A DNA stretch of 64,000 nt from Acidobacteriaceae bacterium (GTDB lineage Bacteria; Acidobacteriota; Terriglobia; Terriglobales; Acidobacteriaceae): assembly GCA_003134815.1 (NCBI GenBank), contig PLCO01000009.1, positions 268,777 to 332,776 on the forward strand. The letters are read 5' to 3'. The translations under genes were made by a program, and so were the position numbers. How positions within the stretch are numbered: the first letter of the stretch is position 1; each line of letters starts with the position of its first letter. Under the pieces are notes generated by a model, which saw nothing but the letters and a program-made list of their open reading frames with translations, ran no database searches and was not told the DNA's origin. Below, one piece after another: positions 1 to 7,204 of this stretch.

Positions 1-480
1 CTCGAACAATTGGCCCGCGAATTGGAGCGCGCCACGCGGCAGCGCACGGTACTCAGCGTAATCGTAGGTGACCTGGATCATTTCAAGGCCGTCAACGACA
101 CCCACGGCCATCTTTGCGGCGACTTCGTGCTGCGCGAATCGGCCCTTCGCCTGGTGGGATTGATGCGTGGATACGATGCGGTAGGCAGGTATGGCGGCGA
201 AGAATTTCTCATCGTGTTGCCGGGTTACGATGCGGCAGAGAACCCGGCGCGCACCAAAGACCTTGTGGACGTGCTGGCCGCGCGGCCCTTCGATTGCAAT
301 GGATCGGAGATCAACGTGACTTGCAGCTTTGGCGTGACGATTACGCGGCCATGGATCGATCGGACGACGATCGACGATTTGATTCGCCGCGCCGACAAAG
401 CTCTTTACGCGGCAAAGCGGAATGGCCGCAACCGCGTGGAATTGGATCCGACGTATACGCCGGAGAAGGCCAAGCGCTGA
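1..480 (+). CDS. Diguanylate cyclase GGDEF domain, C-terminal part (5' end outside window)
   Basis: The reading frame is open from the first base, so the N-terminus lies to the left of the window. What remains is an almost complete GGDEF domain, which makes cyclic di-GMP from two GTP. Visible landmarks are the metal/substrate segment GDLDHFKAVNDTHGH, the signature GGEEF, and the C-terminal segment RADKALYAAKRNGRNRV. An RxxD motif (RGYD) lies exactly five residues before GGEEF, the spacing of the inhibitory I-site, so product feedback inhibition is expected from family knowledge. The sensory input domain cannot be seen. The convergent permease gene follows after about 70 bases. Confidence 0.93.
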   Translation, partial: LEQLARELERATRQRTVLSVIVGDLDHFKAVNDTHGHLCGDFVLRESALRLVGLMRGYDAVGRYGGEEFLIVLPGYDAAENPARTKDLVDVLAARPFDCNGSEINVTCSFGVTITRPWIDRTTIDDLIRRADKALYAAKRNGRNRVELDPTYTPEKAKR

Positions 481-550
481 GGGGCGGATTAAAGGATTCA
501 AATCGGGACTGCGAGAACAGTTGGTCGATCCGCGCTGACTGAAATTCAAT

Positions 551-1978
551 CTAGCGCAATTTCGCTTTTGCTCCGCGCCAGTAGAGGAGCAAGCCGATGA
601 GGATCGAGATGGCGGTAACAATGGCCACCTTGAGCACAAATGCGAGCTTGTTGGCGGAGTCGCCGGGAGGAACGAGGGAGACGAAAATGCCGACAAGGAC
701 CACGAAGAAACCTAGGCCGCCGCAGATCCACACGCCCAGGATTCCGCCGGGCACGAGCACGGCATGCGGGTTTTCACAGCGGTCTTTGCGGGTCGCCAGC
801 TTAATGACCGCCGCGAACATGTACAGGAAGGGAATGAAGTAGAGAATGATGGCGACGTCGACCAACGATTGATAGGCGCCGCGGGTAGATTCGTTGATCT
901 GGCTCAACAGCAGTACAGCACCGGAGATGATGGCCTGCACGAGGATCGAGACGTAGGGTGTCTTCCACCGGGGATGGATTTTGCCGAAGACGGCGGGCAG
1001 ATAGCGATCGATGCCGACCTGGAAAGGCACGCGCGCGACGCCCGCGACGGTGCTGCCGATTCCGCCCGCGTTGCCTGCTGTGACGAGAATCGCTGCGATG
1101 ACTCCGAAGAATCCGATGCGAAACGCAGCGGAGCCAACTGCGATGGCCTGAAAGACGCCGCTCTTGGGATCGATGCTGTCGGCGGGAACGAGGGCCAGCA
1201 CGGCAAAGGTTCCCGCAATGTACATTAGGGCGATGAGCGCCCCGGCGCCGAAGACAGCGCGCGGAAGAGTGCGGCGCGGATTGTGCACTTCCTCTGCCAT
1301 ACACGAGACGAGCTCGAGGCCGGTGAACGCAAAAGCGATCTGCGACCAGAAGTTTACCGTGTCCCAGTTCCACGCGGGCATCATGTTGGCCAGAGTGAAA
1401 TGCGTAACGGAGCCGTGGCGCACGCATACGCCAACGGCCACGACAACCAGCATGAGCAAGGGCACATACGTTCCCACGCCACCGGCATTCTGCAGCCATT
1501 TGCCGATGTTGAGGCCGATGATGTTCAGCACCACGGCAATCAGCAGCAGGGCAAGCGAAACCCAGAGCAGAAAGGAGCGGTTTTGCGCGAGGGCGGCGCC
1601 GTGGCTGGAAGAAATGTAGGCGGACATGGACGCGCTGGCGAGCAGCAGGCCGGGGAAGTAGAAGACGGTGTAGATCCAGTAGGTCCATCCGGCGACGAAT
1701 CCGTGGAACGGGCCAAAAGCGTCGCGCGCCCAGGCGTAAATGCCGCCTTCCTCGGGAAAGCGAGACGAAAGCTCGTTGATGACCAGCGCGCCGGGGACGA
1801 AGAAAAAGAAAGCAGCCAGCACCCACAAGCTGATGGACGAAGTGCCGTTGTGCCCGGCGGCGGCGATCCAGCGCGGCCCGAGGACAGCGGCGATGTCGAA
1901 GAGCAGCACATCCCAGAAGCCCATGGTCTTGCGCAACTGCGGTTTGGAATCGCGCGCATCGGGCGCGGGGATGGTCAT
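551..1978 (-). CDS. APC-superfamily amino acid permease
   Basis: A 475-residue polytopic membrane protein with about twelve hydrophobic segments. It opens with the typical APC start (residues 15-35, GFWDVLLFDIAAVLGPRWIA) and has the helix-1/2 region SSRFPEEGGIYAWARDAFG, matching amino acid/polyamine/organocation transporters. Expected role: proton-coupled or exchange transport of an amino acid or amine across the inner membrane; the substrate cannot be read from sequence. The arrangement resembles the glutamate/GABA-antiporter-like branch. The start is supported by a conserved short cytoplasmic N-tail. It is a single gene with a repeat-filled spacer upstream. Confidence 0.9.
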   Translation of the reverse strand: MTIPAPDARDSKPQLRKTMGFWDVLLFDIAAVLGPRWIAAAGHNGTSSISLWVLAAFFFFVPGALVINELSSRFPEEGGIYAWARDAFGPFHGFVAGWTYWIYTVFYFPGLLLASASMSAYISSSHGAALAQNRSFLLWVSLALLLIAVVLNIIGLNIGKWLQNAGGVGTYVPLLMLVVVAVGVCVRHGSVTHFTLANMMPAWNWDTVNFWSQIAFAFTGLELVSCMAEEVHNPRRTLPRAVFGAGALIALMYIAGTFAVLALVPADSIDPKSGVFQAIAVGSAAFRIGFFGVIAAILVTAGNAGGIGSTVAGVARVPFQVGIDRYLPAVFGKIHPRWKTPYVSILVQAIISGAVLLLSQINESTRGAYQSLVDVAIILYFIPFLYMFAAVIKLATRKDRCENPHAVLVPGGILGVWICGGLGFFVVLVGIFVSLVPPGDSANKLAFVLKVAIVTAISILIGLLLYWRGAKAKLR

Positions 1979-2017
1979 GGAGGCCTCTGAGGCGAAGTCG
2001 TTATGCGAAAATCATAA

Positions 2018-2092
2018 TAGCTGCCAGCTTCTAGCCACTAGCTGCCAGGTTCCGGCTCTCAGCTTTCAGCTATCAGCCGTCAGCTTTACTCC
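2018..2092. repeat. Degenerate intergenic word repeat (CAGCT/TCAGC type)
   Basis: The spacer is built from imperfect copies of short words such as AGCTGCCAG, TCAGCTTTCAGC and TATCAGCCGTCAGC. Similar but not identical word-repeat spacers occur at 18711-18777 and 19185-19260 in this window. They have no coding capacity and no regular CRISPR-like spacing. Function unknown. Confidence 0.5.
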
Positions 2093-2322
2093 ACGCGCTG
2101 CCAATATTTGGTGCGGCCGAGCACGGGGACTACGAAGTAGCCGTGCAGGCGAAGCATTTTGCCGCCGGCGTCAACCGAAATCGATGCGCGATAGATTTTG
2201 CCCGTCTCGGGGTCGAGGACCTGCCCGCCGGTCCATTCACCGCCGTTTTGGTGAGCGCCGTTCTGCATGAATCCCGAGAGCACCTGAAGGCCCATGAGAG
2301 GACGGTCTTCTAACTCGCCGGG
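2086..2322 (-). pseudogene. Truncated DUF2147 domain remnant
   Basis: The open frame ends with a clear DUF2147 C-terminal half: GGEWTGGQVLDPETGK, then HGYFVVPVLGRTKYWQRV. The first ATG is at 2295, but family-like sequence (PGELEDRPLMGLQVLSGF) continues upstream of it to about 2322 before running into the 3' end of the PIN gene. The signal peptide and the first half of the family (normally about 130-150 residues) are absent. I read this as a 5'-deleted remnant whose break point coincides with the PIN-unit border. A short expressed product of 69 residues cannot be excluded. Confidence 0.6.
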
Positions 2323-2333
2323 GCAGCTTCGCG

Positions 2334-2855
2334 TCAGTTCACGTCGTTTCCAGCCTGCTTCGCAGTTTCGGCTCCGGTGAACGGCAGAGCGATAGAGAAA
2401 CCCATAGACAAATTGACGGGATCAAGGGTCTCGAGGCCCTCGGCTTGTGCCGCATCAAGCAACGCCGGCGAGACGGCGACGAAGCTGATTGCGGTGCCGG
2501 GAAACATATCGCGAGCGGTGAGAGCGGAGCCGAGTTGCAGTGCCTCGGGCCAACGCAGCGAAGTGCGGTCAAGGAGCTGGCGCGCGGTTTCAAGAACGCC
2601 CGGATTCAAGGGCTGCTGGACTATGCGCGCGGACTCGACCCGCAGCAGCTCAAGCGCGGCGGCAGCCGATTGCGGCGAGACCTGGCCAGACCGCTCGCGC
2701 CGCCTTATGGCCGCATAGACCTCAAGGGGCGTTGCGGCGGAGATCAGCTTTCGGTTGTCCTCTATGGTTTCAAGGAGGCGGATGAGTTCATCGGTTCCGG
2801 GCTCGCGCACAAACAGCCGAGCGAACGCCGTGGCCTCAAGAAAATAGAAGCTCAC
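2334..2855 (-). CDS. PIN-fold (VapC-like) protein with altered catalytic acids
   Basis: 173 residues with the overall layout of VapC-type PIN ribonucleases: an N-terminal strand (FYFLEATAFARLF), a central PLEVYAAI segment, LRWPEALQLGSAL, and SFVAVSPALLDAAQAEGLETLDP near the end. In active PIN toxins the corresponding positions carry Asp in LDxSA, Glu, Asp in DAxxLA and Asp in FVSxD. Here they read Glu7, Glu45, Glu104 and Ser129/Pro130. Two changes are conservative but the last acid is lost, so nuclease activity is doubtful. It overlaps the upstream 238-aa gene by 4 bases (ATGA type), implying co-translation like a toxin-antitoxin pair. Confidence 0.7.
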   Translation of the reverse strand: MSFYFLEATAFARLFVREPGTDELIRLLETIEDNRKLISAATPLEVYAAIRRRERSGQVSPQSAAAALELLRVESARIVQQPLNPGVLETARQLLDRTSLRWPEALQLGSALTARDMFPGTAISFVAVSPALLDAAQAEGLETLDPVNLSMGFSIALPFTGAETAKQAGNDVN

Positions 2856-3568
2856 ACGCTCCCCCGATCCTCATCGATCGCGACCGCCACTGGCTCGCCG
2901 TGCACTTCAATGGGATGGAATCGCTGCGCTTCCTCAGGGATGCCGGCCTCGGCGCGATTAAGCCGGATGGTGGTGGTGGGATAGGCCGGAGTTTTGGGGT
3001 TAGCGATTTTGCTGGTAACCACGACGCCGCGCTGAATAGCCTCAGCCAGCACCGCCTGGCGCGTTTCAGGGTGCTGGTTCCAGCGGAACGCCTTGCGCGG
3101 CAGGAAGGAATCGCGGAACCACTTGAGCGCAATAAATGCGTGGCCGCCGCGCTCGGCTTCGGCCAGCGCCGCGCACAGTTCCTTGACGCGGACATCGAAA
3201 TCGGCGGGCGTTGCCTCTTCCTCTTCGTCCTCTTCTTCCGACGCGCGACTGGAGACGGCACGCGGCACGCGAGTAAGGCGCGGAGCCGACTCGTCGCCAT
3301 CGACTCGCTCAAAGTAGATGCGCACTTCGTCGTCTTCAGGGGACCAGGTGTCGGCCGAGGCGTTGCGGCGCTTGCTACGGCCGCTTTCGCTGCATAGCTC
3401 GACGATGGCCTGATACCCGGGAGGCGCCAGAAAGCGCAGTGCACGCACAAGGCCGGGATCCTGCGAAAAGGCCAGCTCATTTAATGCTTCTTCGACAATC
3501 TCTTCAGCCTCAGGGATGGTAAGGAGGCCATTTTCAGCAGAGTTCTGCGCAGCTCTAGTCGACTTCAT
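2852..3568 (-). CDS. Hypothetical protein, first gene of the PIN unit
   Basis: 238 residues, family not recognised. The N-terminal third has an acidic helix (IPEAEEIVEEALNELAF); a strongly acidic linker with runs of Glu/Asp sits near residues 110-120. The C-terminal half is more ordered and contains KWFRDSFLPRKAFRWN and HPIEVHGEPVAVAIDED. No signal peptide, membrane segment or obvious DNA-binding motif is visible. It is translationally coupled to the PIN-fold gene through a 4-base overlap. That position is where an antitoxin would sit, but 238 residues is large for a VapB. Role as partner is inference only. Confidence 0.7.
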   Translation of the reverse strand: MKSTRAAQNSAENGLLTIPEAEEIVEEALNELAFSQDPGLVRALRFLAPPGYQAIVELCSESGRSKRRNASADTWSPEDDEVRIYFERVDGDESAPRLTRVPRAVSSRASEEEDEEEEATPADFDVRVKELCAALAEAERGGHAFIALKWFRDSFLPRKAFRWNQHPETRQAVLAEAIQRGVVVTSKIANPKTPAYPTTTIRLNRAEAGIPEEAQRFHPIEVHGEPVAVAIDEDRGSV

Positions 3569-4036
3569 TTCGTCACTCCCTATCTGCCGCCTGCGTTCAC
3601 GGAGCCAGCAAGGTCACCGGCCGGTTCGGTCTCCGGGCTCGGAGCTGCGCCGCACGCATCGAACAGCAGCACTCGAATTAAGTAAGTCCCAAGGCGCTCT
3701 TTGGTAGGAGGAAGGCGGACTTCAATTCCTCTATTGAGAGCAATAAGACTGCAATATTCGTTTGGCCAGGACTGGATACATTTTTGCCTTCACCTTTCCA
3801 GCCGATAGGGGGATAGAGGCCGACGAAAAACCTGAAGCTGCAATTAATGAACCATCATAGGCATGGAGTTTCGACCTGACAACAATTATTTGAAGTGAAA
3901 GTTGTGGAAGGAACCTACCCGTGAACAGACCCAGAAGAGCCCGGCGAGACTCACACGCCTGCAAAAGCATCGCGCGAAGGCTTTGCTCACGTCAGAGTTC
4001 GGGATTTCAAGCGCCGGGATTCGTAGAATAGAGTAC
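3569..4036. other. Gene-free divergent spacer
   Basis: About 470 bases between the leftward 238-aa gene and the rightward exported protein. The short minus-strand frame at 3731-3970 has no recognisable motif and no good ribosome site. The segment must hold the promoters of both flanking genes. I do not recognise a riboswitch or a strong terminator. Confidence 0.5.
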
Positions 4037-6535
4037 ATGCGCCGATGGCTGCAGTTGCTTTTTTGCTTTTACGTTGCATTGCCCCTGGCGCATGCCAACG
4101 GCCAGCCCTTCGACCTCTCCGGCCCCAAGGTGGATATCCATGTGAAGCGGGGAGAGGTCACGCTTCCGATTTCAGAGGTGCCCAACCTGCTGCCGGGGGA
4201 CCGGTTGTGGATTCATCCCGACCTGCCGGAGAGCCAGGCCACCCATTTTGTGCTGGTGGTTGCCTTCCTGCGGGGTTCCACCAACCCACCGCCCCCGGAG
4301 TGGTTTACGCGCGTGGAAACGTGGACTCGCGATGCGCGCGACGAGGGAGTATTTGTCACCGTTCCCGATGGGGCGCAGCAGGCGCTGTTGTTTCTTGCGC
4401 CGGAGACGGGCGGCGACTTTGACACGTTACGAAGCGCGGTGCGCGGGCGGCCCGGCTCGTTTGTGCGCGCGGCACAGGACTTGCAGGCGGCCAGTTGGGA
4501 GCGGATGCGCCTGGAGGTCTATCTAGCTGACGTTAAAGTGAGCAGCCAGTTCGATCCCGAGGCGCTAAAGACGCGCACGGAGATGGCGGCGCGCAGTTTG
4601 GGAATCAAAATCAACGAGAGTTGCTTTGAGAAACCCGCTGAGGAGCAGCCGTCGTGCCTGTCGCAGAACTCTGAGGGGATGGTGCTTGACGATGCCAATG
4701 CGCAATCGCTGGTGGGCCAACTGGTGAACGGGGACACTCTGAATCTGATGAACGCCATCAGCTCGACATCCTTGGCGGGCGGCGGCCTTTATAGCCCCTA
4801 CGTGGGCGCGATTGTGGATACAGCCCGAATTTTAGCGTCGCTGCACACCGCGCACTTCCAGTACATTCCGGCGCTGGCCCTGCCCAGGGACGACAGCCTG
4901 AACCTGCGGCTGAACATGCCGCCCTCGTTTCGCAATCCGATGTCGGTGGTGGTGGTGGCGCTGCCGCCCGTGGGCACGCCGAGACCGGAGCCGCTGCACT
5001 CGGTGAACCCCGAGGAGATCTTCTGCGCGCTGAAGCCGGGGTTAGTGTTGCCGGCGGTGGGAGCGCCTCTGGTATTCGCAACGGGGCTGACTCACGATCT
5101 GGTTCTGCATGTTGAGCCAGTTGATGCAAAGGTTGACGCGAGGGACAAGTCCGATGCGAGGAGCCGGGCAGTGGACTTTCCGCTGAACGTCGACGCGGAA
5201 AGGGGAGGACTGATTCCCCGCGAAAAAATTCCGCCATTGCCTGAAGGCGAGCTCAGAGCCGAGGTCCAAGGCAAATGGGGATTCGACGATTGGGAGGGAC
5301 CGCAATACCGACTGGTAACCGCGCAGGCCGACAAATGGAGCGTGAATGCGGCCGATCGGTCCGCCCTGGTGGTGGGCCGCGACGACACCATCGAACTTGA
5401 TGGCCTAACTTGCGATTGCGTTGAGTATGTGTCCGCTGAGATCGATGAAAACCGCTCCGTCGACATCGGATGGAAGTCGCCGAGTCCGGGCGAGCTGGAA
5501 GTGACGGTGCCATTGAAGGAGGCGGGGCCTGGGCCGGTGAACGTGGAGGTGCACGAGTTTGGGCTGGCCAAGCCGGATCGCGTAAAAATGGTGGCCTACG
5601 CTGCTGCCGCGTCGCTGAATGGATTGACGATGAACTCCGGAGACCGTACGGCTGTGCTGATGGGCACGCGGTTGGATGACGTGGCAACGGCAAAGGTCGG
5701 CAGCGTCACATTCACGCCTTCGACGCTGGGCCGCGTGGAGAATCTGGATCAGCTGCAGATGAACGCCTCTGGATCGACGCTTAGCCTGGAGGCGGGCAAG
5801 CCGTACATTGCGCTGGTGGACCTGAAGGATGGGCGGACACTGAAAGCGCCGGTCACGGTTGAACTGCCGCGCCCTCAGGTGACACTGCTGAGCGAAGCCG
5901 TACAGGGAAACGCAGCCGAGCTCGGACCTGTCGAGATGAGCAAGCCGGACGACCTGCCGGTGGATGGACGACTCGTTTTCTTTCTCAAGTCCGATGTTCC
6001 GGCCGAGTTTCCGCGCGACGAGAAAGTGGAGGTGGCGGCGGCTGACTCCAGCTTTCAAACGACACTATCATTGAGTGACGGCAGCCTGATGCTGGAGGAC
6101 GCGCATACGGCAGAGGCTAATCTGGAGCCGCTCGTGCGCTTTGGATCTTCGGCCTTTGGGCCGGTGCGCGTGCGCGCTATCTCCGCTGACGGCGCGGCCG
6201 GCGACTGGGTTCCGTTGGGAACGCTAGTGCGCGTCCCAGGGTTCAAGGAGCTGCGCTGCCCGCGCTCAACGATCAAACCATGCCTGCTGAGCGGGACCGA
6301 TCTATTTCTGGCCGCATCGTTTTCCTCGACGGCAACGTTCGATAATCCCGTGAATGTGCCCGCGGAGTTTACCGGAACGGAACTCGTGGTTCCGCATCCG
6401 GCGAAAGGCGTCCTTTATTTGAAGTTGCGCGACGATCCGGCCGGGCAGGAGACGCTCACACTTCCAGTGACGCTGATGACGCCGCAAGCTGCAGCGGCAA
6501 CAAAACCATTGGTGCAGAAGCCAGCGCAGAACTAG
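4037..6535 (+). CDS. Large exported protein of unknown function
   Basis: The frame is open from 3902, but the ATG at 4037 is chosen because it is followed at once by a signal peptide (RRWLQLLFCFYVALPLAHA); the earlier residues look non-coding. This gives 832 residues. The mature protein is rich in beta-strand-like sequence; the second half reads like several Ig/IPT-type sandwich modules (for example residues around LNGLTMNSGDRTAVLMGTRL). A CDC pair occurs in the middle (LDGLTCDCVEYV). No catalytic motif was recognised. Likely periplasmic or surface located. It converges on the beta-barrel gene that follows. Confidence 0.8.
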   Translation: MRRWLQLLFCFYVALPLAHANGQPFDLSGPKVDIHVKRGEVTLPISEVPNLLPGDRLWIHPDLPESQATHFVLVVAFLRGSTNPPPPEWFTRVETWTRDARDEGVFVTVPDGAQQALLFLAPETGGDFDTLRSAVRGRPGSFVRAAQDLQAASWERMRLEVYLADVKVSSQFDPEALKTRTEMAARSLGIKINESCFEKPAEEQPSCLSQNSEGMVLDDANAQSLVGQLVNGDTLNLMNAISSTSLAGGGLYSPYVGAIVDTARILASLHTAHFQYIPALALPRDDSLNLRLNMPPSFRNPMSVVVVALPPVGTPRPEPLHSVNPEEIFCALKPGLVLPAVGAPLVFATGLTHDLVLHVEPVDAKVDARDKSDARSRAVDFPLNVDAERGGLIPREKIPPLPEGELRAEVQGKWGFDDWEGPQYRLVTAQADKWSVNAADRSALVVGRDDTIELDGLTCDCVEYVSAEIDENRSVDIGWKSPSPGELEVTVPLKEAGPGPVNVEVHEFGLAKPDRVKMVAYAAAASLNGLTMNSGDRTAVLMGTRLDDVATAKVGSVTFTPSTLGRVENLDQLQMNASGSTLSLEAGKPYIALVDLKDGRTLKAPVTVELPRPQVTLLSEAVQGNAAELGPVEMSKPDDLPVDGRLVFFLKSDVPAEFPRDEKVEVAAADSSFQTTLSLSDGSLMLEDAHTAEANLEPLVRFGSSAFGPVRVRAISADGAAGDWVPLGTLVRVPGFKELRCPRSTIKPCLLSGTDLFLAASFSSTATFDNPVNVPAEFTGTELVVPHPAKGVLYLKLRDDPAGQETLTLPVTLMTPQAAAATKPLVQKPAQN

Positions 6536-6578
6536 CTGGGCGAGGAGGCAAGCCCGCGGATCGGCCTGCAAAGATGCC

Positions 6579-7163
6579 TCAGAAGATGCGGACGCGAAGG
6601 CCGGAGCTCACGCTAAAGGAATTCATGTTACCGAAGGTGAAGTTGGGCCAGTCCTGATATTCGACGTCGGCGGCACGGAGGTAGACTCTGCCCTTCCAAT
6701 GGAAATCCACTCCGCCACCCGTGGTGACCACGAGGTAGCGGCCATAGGCGTAGTTGTAGGGGAAGTTGAAATCGCCGAAGCCGACAAGGCCCTTGGCGTA
6801 GGGCTGGAACCGGCCAACATCAAAATGGTAGCGACCACCGATCGAATAAGTCTCGACGTGGACGTTCGCGGTCTGGAGGTACTCCACCCAGCGACCTTCG
6901 GCTTCGATGCCGAGACGGCGTTTGGTGTCGGCGTCGACGAAACCGGTGATGCCGATCATCTTCCGCTGGCCGTATTGGAGGTAGTATCCGGAGCCTGTGG
7001 CGCCTGCCGACAACTTGAGCCCGCCCTGGTCGCCGGGAGCGGAAACCTGCGCGCGCGACAAGCTTGGCCCGGTACAGAAGATGGAGATGGCGAGCGCGAC
7101 CGCAGCGGCTAGCGAAACCAGCTTGTCCTTTCGCCGAAAACTCAAGACCTGCAAATGTTTCAT
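6579..7163 (-). CDS. Small outer-membrane beta-barrel protein
   Basis: The start at 7163 is preferred over an upstream in-frame codon (7202) because GGGAGAAAG lies just upstream. The product has 194 residues with a signal sequence (hydrophobic stretch AAAVALAISIFCTG). The mature part is made of alternating-residue strands rich in Tyr/Gly/Phe (GSGYYLQYG, YSIGGRYHFDVG, QPYAKGLVGFGDFNF) and ends in a terminal Phe (LRVRIF), typical of outer-membrane barrels recognised by BamA. Probably an eight-stranded OmpA/OmpW-like barrel; ligand unknown. It follows the 1531-aa surface protein gene on the same strand after 41 bases, so co-transcription is likely. Confidence 0.82.
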   Translation of the reverse strand: MKHLQVLSFRRKDKLVSLAAAVALAISIFCTGPSLSRAQVSAPGDQGGLKLSAGATGSGYYLQYGQRKMIGITGFVDADTKRRLGIEAEGRWVEYLQTANVHVETYSIGGRYHFDVGRFQPYAKGLVGFGDFNFPYNYAYGRYLVVTTGGGVDFHWKGRVYLRAADVEYQDWPNFTFGNMNSFSVSSGLRVRIF

Positions 7164-7204
7164 CTTTCTCCCGTGCTTCGCTGGCGGTCTCGCCGCTCTC
7201 AAAA

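Noticed and set aside
2018..2092. Possible CRISPR array in the repeat-rich spacer
   Set aside because: Words are too short and irregular; there are no constant repeats of 23-40 bases, no spacers and no cas genes.
3731..3970. 79-residue minus-strand frame
   Set aside because: No motif, no convincing start, and it overlaps the 5' region of the exported protein gene.
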